From the NCBI GenBank assembly GCA_002633005.1, contig NMRA01000032.1, forward strand, positions 959,692-1,023,691: a stretch of 64,000 nt of DNA. The letters run 5' to 3'. The DNA comes from Phoronis australis (taxonomy: Eukaryota; Phoronida; Phoronidae). A program made the translations under genes and the position numbers. Below the pieces are notes generated by a model, which worked only from the letters and a program-made list of their open reading frames with translations, ran no database searches and had not been told where the DNA came from. Each line of letters opens with the position of its first letter. Position 1 is the stretch's first letter. Of this stretch, positions 1-12,000 are shown piece after piece.

Positions 1-295
1 TTCGATCGTATCTAAAATAGATTTATTTGCATTACAAAGTGCGACCTACGTCATTGCTATAGGGACATCAAACAGAAAATAGACACAGGCAAAACATGTT
101 AATAACTTGACGTTTTTGTGTATACTTTTTATCTCAATTCATCCATTTTTATCTAAATTTGAAATTAAATATAGTTTATTCTAGTAGACTTATATTTTTG
201 TAAGACTATTTTACTTTCATAAAACGAAATTTCTAAATTATTAGAATAATAATTAAAGTCTGAGAACTTGCTACAAATCAACTTTTATGTACGTT

Positions 296-451
296 AGGTG
301 TCGCGTGTGTTGTTGCCACATATCAAAAATGGCTGCGCACATATCTTGATCACTACTGGAGAAGGCATTGACGTTTTTTTATTCTATTCTAACAAATTAG
401 CTCCACCTTTATTACATTTTGGTGCTCTATAGAGACTTCGGGCTGCTTGTG
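296..451 (+). promoter_or_regulatory. Candidate promoter and non-coding first exon
   Basis: Locally CpG-enriched stretch with a YY1-like ATGGCTGCGC motif near 330, ending at a strong donor (TTGTG then gtaagt, donor at 452). It could be a non-coding first exon of MGAT1 spliced to 8914. The evidence is only the donor and the local composition. No transcript information exists, and the distance to the next secure exon is 8.5 kb. Confidence 0.22.
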
Positions 452-795
452 GTAAGTTTGCATGTTTGACTTGTTTCGATTTTGAAATGCAGTAGCTGGG
501 AATGCCGAACCCGAGTTCGAAGCAAACGTGCACAACCACAGCACAGCCCAGGAACAGGGGTCTTATTTCGATCTTTTAGAACATTACATCCGGTATAAAC
601 CATATAACTAGAGGAGTAGAAAAGGGGGATACATGGTCCCTGATTTGAGAACCAGTTACTCCCGTTGAATAACGGGGATCATTCACTGATTCAGTGGTAG
701 AAACTGGATGTTAATGTTATTGTTAAATCAATTTTAAGTCAAGGACAAGGATCCACCTATCCGACTATTACTGAGAAGGGAGTACTGCGTACACT

Positions 796-1001
796 GTTAC
801 ATAGCTACATAGATGTGCTGGAAGTCTGGCGAGGTTTGCAATCTCGCTACTACGTGACGTGTGGTTGGTTGTTGTTTGACCTTCAATTAGGGTCACTCAT
901 TGTTTGACCCCTATCGAAGGTCAAGCAACAGGTAATCAAGTGCATCACGGAGTGGCGAGATTGCGAACCTCACAAGCTTGTGCTGCATGTATTGTAACTA
1001 T
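796..1001. repeat. Foldback (long hairpin) element
   Basis: The two halves are imperfect reverse complements over nearly their whole length. GAGGTTTGCAATCTCGC near 831 pairs with a copy near 951-970 (GGCGAGATTGCGAACCTC on the plus strand). The inner TTTGACCTTC pairs with GAAGGTCAA, and AGGGTCA with TGACCCCT at the loop. The outer arms (GTTACATAG / TGTAACTATG) pair less well. Such foldbacks are usually MITE-like non-autonomous transposons. No target duplication was identified. Confidence 0.7.
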
Positions 1002-4000
1002 GTACTATAATGCCTGATATGGTAAACAATTCCCTTCTTACTTATGTTCTTATAAGAAGATTGAAATGATCGAGCTCCCATGCCATGCAGTCTCAAACCA
1101 ACGGTGCTCACATGTGTTGGCTTTCATTGCAGTTTTTGCAAATTGCGGTTTTCAAAGAATTATAAGATAATCATTCTGTGTTCTGCTCAGGTTTCGGGCA
1201 CTCTTATTAGCAACCAAAAAGTAAAATTTGTCAACGAAAAGGACCTCCTTCAAAATTTAGACTTCGACATCTGTTTCTAGTTCGGCCAGATTAAGATCTC
1301 GAGGGTCAGTCTCGTTTCTAAATCAACCAATGGCATTCAAGTACAAACTAGGTTGTTAGGTTAACTGTACTGACATTTTTTCACAAATCACGACATCAAC
1401 TTACTCCAGTATAACTCAGCCACAAGATGGCATTGAGAGAAGGGCATGTGTGTGGAAATTGTTCACATTTTTGCATATACTACTGACCGCTTTTATTAAA
1501 TGACTTTTTCTGTTTTGGTTAGGAACGGGTACTGTATTTTGCTTCATTCAGACCTTTCAACTACCACAGGTACGCTTTTGAATTTGTAGTATTTGGGCAA
1601 AATTGTGTTCCAAGGTTTAACAACAAAATAACTATTTTTTTTCTATCAAATTACATAATTTTTTCCGTAACCATCGTACATGTTGTGTATGGTCTGCGCA
1701 TTGCGTACTGATAATATTTTACCTTTTATTAAAGGGGTATTTTGCCCATGTTTAGCTCTTAATGTTAAATTAACCAAAGTGATTTGGGATTTAAAAATAT
1801 TACCATGCTTGTCCCATCTTGAATTGTTGCCAAATGAGACAGCAATTCAAGTCACAGGCAATGCGTACATGCGCCATTTTCGAATTTGTAATTTTAGCGA
1901 TTGTCTAATCCTAATAAACTACTGTGTTATTTGTTCAAGTAGCTTAATCAACTTTTCGTTTTTTAGCATCTAAATACTGAGGAAAACCAGTTTTAAGCAA
2001 ACTCTAACAAAGTGTCAAGGCTTTTTTGACATTCACACATATTAGACATGATAGCTGTAACACTTCTAGGGCTTCTCGAACTAGATCCAGTAAAACCTTT
2101 ATCTTCACCGAATTGGTTGTGATGACCCTTATAGTGTTCAGCTGACCTCTGGTAGTACTTCAACCTCCCAGGGTGGGGGGTACTGCTGTAGAAGAGGTAT
2201 ATTGAATACAGGACATGCTTCTCAGACGGGTGACTTTTTTTAGAACCAGTTTCTATTCAAAAGGCTGGCATTTCTGATAAATTCCCTATTAAAGGGTGCC
2301 AACAAAAGGGTTCACTTAGGGAGTTCAAAATTCTACAAAAGCTTCATTTCCCAACTACGTAAATGAATCTGCAGAATGGTGTTTTTTATTAAATCTTTTG
2401 TTGCAGAAGTATGGAGTCATTTTTATGATGGCATCTGTTCGAGGTTTATTGAGTTAAAACTATCCATAATTCCTTTTTTTTGGATTAACTCCTTCAAAAG
2501 AGTGACCAGTATTTCTGGATCAAAACCATATGGAAAAGTGACTTATTCAAGTGATGTCTTTACAAATCTCTTTTTTCAAGTCCTCTCTTTAAATAGGGTG
2601 CACCCCCAGTCGAATAAAAGTACCCCCCCTCGGTTCTGCTCATATGAAACTGACTAGTTACTGTAGGAAACGGTGGCTTCCTGTTGTTAAAACAAGAAGG
2701 GATGTTCAGTTGCGTGGGTCATCAATCATGCCAGCGACTTGATTGAAGTCCACAGGTTCATCCCACTTTGCACAATTAATATTGGAAGACATCACTCTCA
2801 CATCCAAGCAAGCTGGTGGAGCAGTGGGTTGATGATACTGATAGGTGCACCAGATAAACTGGGTTCTGTAATATGATGCCAGGTTAGAATTCCATATGTT
2901 GCGAATGAGTGAATGAGTAATGTTTGACTGCCATGTCTTGTAGGTTACAAACTAGTGTATTTGTAAAGATAAGAGTGGACTCTTTATTAGGAATGTGGAA
3001 ATTCTCCACTTATTTCTCACATAAACAATTGCCAAAATGGCCATCTTTTCATTTTTCAGTGTGCCTGGTTACCGTTTTGTAAATAATGGGAGCTTTAGCA
3101 AATGTTATTTTACAACATCTACCCACATTTAAACTATGTTTGTAGCCGACCAAAATGTCCTTGATCTTTATTTTTGTGTAGAAATTTAACAAAATAGATT
3201 TTCACTTTTCAGCCATATTGTGTGCTAAGCATGTGATGATTTGGCATAATGAAATCAAGCTCTCATCGTGGGGAGTAACGAGATAATGAGTTTTTATCAT
3301 TGTTGTAGTCATCATCGTTATGATTTATATATGGACTAATATCAATTAGTAATTTTAAAGGAATTTGAATGTTTTAGTAATGGTTACCTTGCATTTGTTC
3401 ACCCTACGTGTGTGAAATGTTTTGTATCATGTTTAGAAATCTTGAGCCTTGTTTGAAAAGCTCTACAAGCCCCGTTTGAAAGGACTGATCTTTTTCTGCT
3501 TCTAAGCCAAATTATTGAAAATGTGTTCCAAAAGTACTTTTCATTGTGGAATAACAGTAAAAATGAAAGCGAAATTCCCAGAAAGTGAAAGTATTTTGTA
3601 ATTATAGATGTTTTCATGAATTAACAGAAAGGAAAATTAGTACGTGAGAATATGACGCGCATTTCACGCTGTGTTTCAGTTTTAGTCCACGGAAAACCAT
3701 GTCTAGTGTTCTCCACAGTTTGTCGCTTCTTGTTATTCCTATCTGAAAAATGAACTGTGATGTATCGTCATGGCAGTTTCGAGAAGTGGTCATCTTTAAA
3801 GCGGTAGATAACTGCATAAAAATAAATCCCAGAAACTTCACTTATATCATATTATGGATAAACAGTTATATGTTTACATGTATCAGAATTTCCAATCAGT
3901 ATTTTACCAAGCTGGATATTGCATTGTTTATCAATCGGGCTTCATGAAACATGTTTGGCAGAGATTGAATTTCATTTTCTTGACTCTGAGCAGTTTATAG

Positions 4001-5325
4001 TTCCCAGGATAGTACATTTGATACTTGTTTGGGTTTGCTTGGCACCGATGATGAAAACTGTTAGCTGCATGTAACACAGGTTATGGTAAATTATAATGTT
4101 TCATAGTTCCAGTACCAATTTAGGGCTCACAGTATGGAAGACAAGGGAAATTTCTCATGTTTTCATAGGTGCTGTAGCACCAAAATAATACTCTGTCTCT
4201 TTAACTGTACTTAAGCTACCGAACTGACAATATTTTGAATAAGAGTAGCAATTATTTTTGTACGGAATTAGTGAGATTTCACCGTAATAGCTGAAATGTG
4301 TTTTTGAAAAATGTTAATTTGGCCAAAGACATTTTTTGGTTAATTATTATCCAGCCTTCTATTAAAAAGGTAATAAACCCTGTTTTGATGATTTCAGCCA
4401 ATCCTCGTTCGGTTACCTGCTAATGCCTCATTGGTTCCATTCTTGAAAGGTAAAAGCAGGAGCCCACTAAAAATCATGTACACCCTATGTCACGGATTGT
4501 GGATTATGGTTCTTTGTTGGTGGTTTTTCTCCACAGTTGCCTTGCACATCGCTAAAAGCTTATGTCGCGCTTGTCCGTTTTGCAGACTTCGAAAGGAGTT
4601 CTCAAATTTTCCTTCAAACTTTTGATTGTTGGCGAGGGTTATAGAGCATTATTTTGTTTCAGAGTATTGGATGGGAATATTGTTTTTAATATATGTTAAC
4701 AGGACAAGGCCGGGTTTGATATCCTTTTAAATATTACAAGCCTGTGTTAAGTAGATGCGAGAACCTGATGAAAATGCAAAATCGTGCAAGACTCCTTGAG
4801 AATTCGTCTCGCATCTTGCAACATATAATACAGTATGAATTAGAGCAATGCTGATTGATGTTTAGGCTATGTGACTTTACTTTGGACATTCCTTGAAGAG
4901 CGTTTTGATTTGATTTTGCAGCCCTCTTAAAAATTGAGTCTTCTTGTTTATAATTACTACGTCATGCATTATAAACGCCTCACGGCTTTATTGTCATTTC
5001 ATGTTATTTTGAAGTGTCCATTTGTGACCAGCTGATTCAGCGTTCAATAATGTAATTTTTAGGTTATGTAGGACCTAAAAAGACTCCAAATTTAACTTAA
5101 CTTCGGATTATCGTATTTCAGTTTAAGTGGCTGATCGAATGTGCACAATACTTTGAGATACACTTCTCGCACTGTTCTCAAAACCCTTAGAGGAATTGTT
5201 TTTTAAAATGTTCCACTTTTGCAATAGGTGTTATAAAAAATTCAATTTTATGATTTTGTGAAAAGAATCAAAAGTTGCTTGAAACGAAATAATTTAGAAT
5301 GTGAGTATACCATTCTTTTTTACTA

Positions 5326-5460
5326 AAATTGTCTAGAAATACATGGTCACATGGTCCGTCTTGACAGGTTGGCAAAAAGTCAAAAATCACAGGCTTTCTA
5401 CTTTGAGAAAATATGTACTTTTACTGAGTTAAAATCTACAGTTTTCTAGATACCCACTCT
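5326..5460 (-). repeat. Dispersed repeat family A fragment
   Basis: Fragment ending in AAAATCTACAGTTTTCTAGA, preceded by GGCTTTCTACTTTGAG and ACATGGTCACATGG. The same order of motifs recurs near 58990-59160 in this orientation. It recurs inverted at about 11541-12250, 23040-23520 and 40010-40312. No coding capacity is seen. Confidence 0.5.
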
Positions 5461-5864
5461 ACGTAGCTATAAATAACAGTATTAGTGATTCATTGCTGTT
5501 TCTCAGAAATCCTCTTAATGCTGAAAATCCAGGTTTCCTCCAACAAACCTGAATATTTATGAGATCGTCTACTTGTAATTATGCTCCTGTTGTTTTTGTA
5601 TATGTTTTCAAAGAAATTTGAACTAGTTGATCAGTCAAGTGTAAATTGATGGATTAATAACCCTGCTTAGTCTTACTTGACTTTGGGTTTGTCCTTTGAG
5701 TTTCACAATGTTATTTTACCAATGAGACTGAGAATAAAACCTCATTTTGTCAAAACAAAGAAGACTGTCTCAAAAATTTGTGACTGCATGGAATTTGTTT
5801 TTAGTTAAACCTAGGAGTCACATTAAATAGCTGAGTTTCGAAATAGCCTTACCGTATTAAAATT

Positions 5865-6160
5865 CACGAATCCGCCAGACGATGATCAGATCTTTGGTGG
5901 ACAGGCGTTCAGCGCCACCTACAGATCCCATGTAATGTGGATGGGAGGTTTCAACCTGCTGGCACAGACAGCGTTTTAACACCTTTCCTAATATTGTAAT
6001 GCCGGCAAATTTCCGCTGCTGCACGGTGGGATTTACCAATGCCTTAGGAAAAAAGTCAAACTTTTTGAAATATCAATTGACGAGCAAGGACGTCCTATTC
6101 CAGGCATGTCTCACTGCGAAGATGCATCCGCAACAAAGCCGGTGGCCGCCGCTGATAATG
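5865..6160. promoter_or_regulatory. CpG-enriched patch, possible regulatory or 5' exon region
   Basis: CpG dinucleotides are clearly denser here than in flanking DNA (for example ATGCCGGCAAATTTCCGCTG near 6000 and GCCGGTGGCCGCCGCTG near 6132). Short open frames exist on both strands but neither looks like a conserved protein and no convincing splice pair was found. It could be an upstream promoter of MGAT1 or part of an old insertion. Confidence 0.25.
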
Positions 6161-7049
6161 TGGGAAAATTTCGATCAAAAAGCTGATATAACTAAATAAA
6201 TTGGTGAACTTAAACTAGTCAAACAATGGGGGGGGGCCTGACAGTGGAATTTATTCCTCTGCTTTTAAATTAATAAATCAGTGTGTAGTAATTGAATTTC
6301 TGTCGTGATCAATCAGAGGTCACTTTCGTGCTCTCAATACTCTGGAGAGCGCCAATATGAAAAGTTCCCTATTAAATTGTCTAATTCTCCTCTGTCTTAT
6401 TTAGCACACTCACCCCATTTTGCAAAAAAAAATGTTTTGCCCGTCACTTGTTATGTGCAAAGCTACTAGGTGGGATTTTGTTGCCTATCCTAATTTGCAC
6501 ACAGTTTTTCACTTGAGAAAATGTCCATGCAAAGCCTTGCCATCATTCTAATACTTAATAAACACCTTTTTAACTGTGTCAACAACTTAAGGTTTGAACA
6601 TCATCCATTCACTGGGTTATCTCCAGTTGTTTACGTGTGGTGAAAGGGGTGACCTGGAGTCATGTGTTCAGAGCAGTGTTTCACCAAGTACTCTTATATT
6701 AGAACAGGGTAAATTAACTTAATTGCTATTAATTGGATCATGGCAACGATAAGCAGCATTTTGTTAACTTCACGCACAGGTTCAGTTGGCACTGCTTGGT
6801 TACTCAGTTAATTTCACACACGACAACAACGAAATCTGTATATTCAGTTTGTTTGGCACACCCCGATTATCAGGAAAATGCAATAATTTATCTTCTGCGA
6901 AATAAGTGGTGCACCACCGTAAATTAATTTTTAATCATAGGTCGTGCATGATTTCATTACGGTCCATTGATTCTTTCTGTGGCGAGATTCACTCCTGCAA
7001 GGCTGATTATTCACGTTCCTGCACATGACTTGAAAACTAACAGCATAAA

Positions 7050-7230
7050 TAATCAAAGAGAGATTAAATCTGTTCAACTGGATTGCGGTGCTTGCTGAAA
7101 AAATCTTGAAATCCTCAGGAGCATCTCACTCCATTCTTGAGGAATGGTGGAGCCGGTTGCTCAGAAGGGCTTAAGGATTTTTTAGCAAGTGCCATAGTCC
7201 AGTTGAACAGATTTAATTTCTCTTTGATTA
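7050..7230. repeat. Near-complete 181-bp hairpin (foldback element)
   Basis: TAATCAAAGAG at the left end pairs with CTCTTTGATTA at the right end. Pairing continues through TTAAATCTGTTCAACTGGA / TCCAGTTGAACAGATTTAA. It continues through GCTTGCTGAAAAAATC / GATTTTTTAGCAAG and CACTCCATTC / GAATGGTGG, with a very short loop near 7140. The predicted stem is about 85 bp, longer than typical animal miRNA precursors and more like a MITE, although a small-RNA-producing hairpin cannot be excluded. Confidence 0.78.
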
Positions 7231-8735
7231 TGAATTTTCCTGCATGGATAAAGACTTGCATTTCAAGATGTAAAGACGAAGTGATTTCGTGTTAACTGAT
7301 TCTTTAGAAGTTAAGAGAAATTTGCAACAATTGTCGGCATTCTTTGCTTGCCTGCGTGTATGTGGAAACCGGCGACATCTTGCTAGACTCGGGAACAAGG
7401 TGTTGTACTGTGAAGGCCTACGTGGATGGGGGGTTCGTTCATTGAATTTAGATACTAATTTAGGACACAATATGCTAGAGGTGCATTTATATTTTAACTA
7501 ATTAATAAAAAAATAGTTAATATCATAATAATCAGTTTAAACCTCTGTACCTTGGATATCCTCGGGCAATGTTTTGAGAAATAGTGGACTTTCGTAACAA
7601 CGATGCGATTTTGGTTCCAAACAAACTTTAGTTCATTACACTCAAATGAGTCGCTATTCGCTTGAATCCAGGGTTTCTAGTAACTAGCCGAAAGTACCCG
7701 CCTGTATAAAAATGAAAGCGAACAGTGATATTTAACAAAATTTGCCTCGAGGAAGGACTGCTACCTTAACCTTTATAACAATGTCAATAGTACTTGTACG
7801 ACATTTGTGACTGTTTACTGTAGTTTGTTATTCAGATCTATGGCAAAAATATTATCCTTATCTTACTATAAATGAAATTCTGTTTTTCCATCCTGACAGG
7901 TCATATCTCTTGCAATCGGCCATAATGATGAGAAATAACACTAACTGCTCAGCCATCGTAATAGAGTCATTTTGTTTGATAGGTTTGTCGGTGTAGTATT
8001 TCAAATGAAAATGCCAAAATACAAGTCATGAATTCTGACTTATTTGCTATGAATAATCAAAAGTTCACCAATTCTTCAGTATGACAGCTGTACTTCACGG
8101 ACCATGCTGACAACAGGACAATTCTTTTCTTAAGTTATGTTTTTGCTAAAAAGTAAAATTTTAATTGCATCCATACTGACCGATAGTGTAAGAAGATTCA
8201 AATTCTTGTACATGATAAAGAATAACATCAGAGGTACCTTTTTGTCAGAGGGAATTCCTGGTCCTACCACAATGGGTCGATTAAAGGGCCGGAACTTCAA
8301 TAAGCACCGTCTCGAATTAGCTTCAGGAGTGAAAAACTCAGCAATTAGAACACGGGTCTTGAATAAGCTCTCGGGGTTTAATTCACTGTAAGTAGCTCAA
8401 AAGGTTTTGGCGTATGCTGGAAAGAGCTACCGTAGTGAAATGTTATATTACCTCTCAGCATGCTTGCTTTTAATGATGGCTTGAAGTGAGTTCAATGAGA
8501 TCTACCGATGTGGGATCTTAATACTGGTACCAAAGTTTCTTGGTCTTTTAGCCAATTGTGGAATTTGCAATGGGTCTTGTATAATTGCTGGGGGTCTTAA
8601 ATTCATTGACAAATAAGTCCCCGGCACTTAATCGATGCTTTGCATAGATCGTGTTTGTTGCATTTTAGGCGAGACCACACAAGAGCACGCAGTCATGAGA
8701 GTTAGCTCACTAGGTTACTTGTGTGAACTTGTAAA

Positions 8736-8747
8736 ATGGCCGCCAAT
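8736..8747 (+). promoter_or_regulatory. YY1-like motif upstream of the first coding exon
   Basis: AAAATGGCCGCC, a good match to the YY1 core often found just downstream of animal transcription start sites. It lies 200 bp upstream of the MGAT1 start codon, so a proximal promoter is possible, although the acceptor at 8914 implies that at least some transcripts start further upstream. Confidence 0.25.
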
Positions 8748-8913
8748 GAAGCGATTGATCAGCAAAGCTGGAATGTTTAGTTAGGGGAAAAATCCGTTCC
8801 AATTTCATGAGCCAAGGTTTCTTTTCTCAAGTGTATTGCGTTATGAAACTCGATCTCTGATGTTGTTGCAAGGTAGTTCCTTAGCCAACCATAATTCCAC
8901 TGTTTTGCTTCAG

Positions 8914-9035
8914 GTGCCCCCGAGTATGTGAGTGCCATGAAACAGAGAAATGTACTGTACATCATCGTGTCGATGGTGGTGGTGTGGAACATAATCTCCT
9001 ACATGACCATGGTCTCCAAACCCTCCCAACCAGTG
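8914..9035 (+). CDS. MGAT1: MGAT1 exon 1 of the coding series: start codon and signal anchor
   Basis: Acceptor tgcttcag before 8914; ATG at 8937; donor gtgagt at 9036 (phase 0). It encodes residues 1-33: MKQRN, then a hydrophobic run ([15 protein letters not shown]...) as expected for a type II Golgi signal anchor, then the start of the stem. The frame is open upstream of the ATG to the acceptor, with a GTG but no other ATG, so 8937 is the natural start. Bases 8914-8936 would be 5' UTR. Confidence 0.93.
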
Positions 9036-12000
9036 GTGAGTACAGCCTTGGTCTCTGCGGAATGGTTTCTTTTTGAAAATTGTTTGTTTGCAGTAATTTT
9101 TCAGTTACTTCAGTGCACTCAAAAATATTAAAAGAATTACTTTTCAAATTACCAATGTAGTGTTATCAATTGTGAAAGATTTATAAAAGTCCCGTTTACA
9201 CAGTCACCCTAGAACAAGTTGCACTAGTGCAACATACCCTACTCTTAAGTGGAGCATCCACACACACATATTCGGTAACAAGGGTAAGGTGGAAGTTGTC
9301 GCTCTGTGTGTGACAATGAATATCTAATGCGAGTACGGCGCACAAAAGAAAACCCGTCTGCAACCGCAGCTCATAATTGCTTCTGCCTTACCTTAGATTT
9401 GCAGCCGCACAGACGTAAGAAGTGGTGCAAGTTACCCTAGTACAAGTTACCCCACCTCATTAAGGTGGTGTAAGTTGTCACAAGGGGGGGTAAGTTGTGC
9501 TAATTTACGTAGCGTCCACACAGCCTCCAAACCTAGCGACAACTCGTTCCAGGAGTTGCATATTCTAGGCTAAGTCTGTGTGTGGATGGCATTTAAGTGT
9601 TGTTTAAGTCATTTTCATGAAACAGACCCAAGGTGTTGTCATGCATTATGAACTTTTTGTAACTCGGAAGTAAGTACGGCAACTGAAAGCACCTTAATTC
9701 GGTAATCTAGGAGGCATCCAGTTCCCGCCATAATGCCCTTGGCAAGATAATCCTATTAAATTGGTTAATAAATCTAGTAGATGCTGGAATGCCATGCAGT
9801 TACCGACAGATAAGAATATAAAACAATAAAAATAGTAAAAATAAAACGAGCGTCGGTACGATAATATATTATAATATTCCCCGCTTTTCGAGCGATGCGC
9901 TACATTTTATTTATATCCATCTATTTGGCAGTTTGTAGCGCATCGCTCGAAACGTGGTTAATATTTCAATATATTTTAGTACTGACAATCGCTTTATTTT
10001 TATAATTTTTCCTATTAAATGGGATTTTTCCAAAATGTACTGTATTGCCAGCTTCGTCTCACATGTTTCAAACTTTTACTTCAAATTGTGGGCATGTTAA
10101 TGTTACAGTATCAAACTTTAAAATTTACTGTTTTCTAAATTGCTCGTTTCCATGGTTTTATGTTAAAAAGGAGTTTACTGTCTGCTAACTGTCACCTACA
10201 ATATTCTCCAAAATCGTATTGTTGCACTCCTGAACACTTCCATTCATTCCTGAAGATTACATCAAAACTCGTGATAAACATACGAACACCCAGATTTAAC
10301 AAAATTTACGTAAGCTCTTTCCATGTTTTATTCTATGGTAAATACTGTGAATCTTTAAGCTCTGCTGTAACTCTTATGTTTGCTCTGCCTGTTTGCATCA
10401 TACCAAACTTGTTCTCAGAATGTCTCAGCCCGTCTTAACATCTTGTTGAAGTGGGCTGAGGGTGGTCCTAAACTAGCAACGTTGGCAAAACATGCTTCGT
10501 ATGCAATACCGTCTACAAGTTTTTTTCTTTGTTTTACTGGTTATTTAATATACAAACTGACAGAAAAAATCCATTCAATAATGTAACAACTGTTATGTTT
10601 AATAATCAGGTTAACAACCACAATCACACAAACCTAACTACAACGTCGTGGATTATAATTTAAAATGTGCTATCCATTTCCAAATTTATTTTAGATTCGT
10701 TAAATAATAAGTTACCGGTAATTCAGTTTTAGAAATACTGATTGATGGGAATTGTTTCTTGTTGAGAGGGCTCATTGTCCAGCAGGTGTCCAGTCGGTGT
10801 TTGTCTCATTTCCAAGCTCGCATTCAGAATGACCTTGATGTGGTAGTGCCCTTTTGTATGCTTTTGTTTGTAAATAAACTGATTGTTCGATTACACCTTC
10901 AGTTAGTTAGTGCTTTTATATTTCACTCTCCATGTTTTCTCAAGTAGCAAGAATTTCATACCTTCTCCCCATCCTGAAGTCGTATATTTCTTACTTAAAT
11001 TTCAGTGTCATCTCGTCTGCTGCTACTGTGCGTTTTTGCGTATTTCTCGACTTTTTTAATCATAAGTTGCACTCAACCGCTGATTTACACAGGAATGAAA
11101 CATGATAACATGTCGAAGCTTCAAAGCATAGTAAATAGCGTTCATAGGCACAGCAAACATATGAGAATATTTGAATTTGGTTACGGTAAAATTTGAGTCC
11201 TTCATTATGATATTCAACTCATGTGACACCAAGTGTACAAGTAAACTGTGGCTTCATTACTGAAAAAACCTGGTTTTGAGTAGGAGACATTCTCCACAAT
11301 ACTCTTATTAAACATTGTGAGAGCACGAAAGTCTGTTTTGCTTGCCACAGCTTCCAATTCTGATGTGCCAGTCTGACCAGGTTGACAGATATGAAACGTC
11401 CAATTCCCTTAATATTGTCCGTTTTCATCATCATGGGTGATAGTCACAGTGACTTCTTTCTCTTTGTAAAATTAATACATTGATATTGGACATTGGCGAC
11501 ATGTCTGTGTTTTTAGTCAACTGTCTTCAAAACTGTATATATTCTGAAAGTGAGTCCTGTAGAATTTGATTTTTAAAAGTTCACCAATCTGCTGTCAGTG
11601 GCGGTCACATGACAATGTCATTTTTGGAAATGTAGCACAAAAGATGCAATCGTTCAAGATGAACTCAGAAATGCCCTTACAGTTTTTTAAAGTTTTATTT
11701 TGTTTTTTTTTTTGTTTATACAGTTGTGTTATGGAGAACAATGGCTGAAACATTTGGTATCTGAAACTGAAAGTTTCATTTGAATCTGATCAGCCATTTT
11801 TGGTGGTCGGAAGTTAACCAAATTTGCACATTTTTGTAGGGTCCTAGCTAACCTTAAATTTATTACTACGGTAGTATTAAGGTTTCGTAGGGCCTTAATG
11901 GCAAGTCTGCATTTATTCAAAAATCTAGAATTTCCAGAAAATTACAGATTTTAACTCGGTAAAAGTATGCATTTTCTGAAAGTAGAAAATCTGAAGAATT

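Larger units (their letters stand above)
1..8913. other. Upstream region of MGAT1, no certain coding exon
   Basis: AT-rich DNA upstream of the first MGAT1 coding exon. I found no open frame here that combines protein-like composition with good splice sites. It holds foldback elements (796-1001, 7050-7230), a dispersed repeat fragment (5326-5460), two places with locally raised CpG (about 296-540 and 5865-6160), and a YY1-like motif at 8736. One or more non-coding 5' exons of MGAT1 probably lie here because the first coding exon starts at a splice acceptor (8914), but sequence alone does not fix them. Confidence 0.6.
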
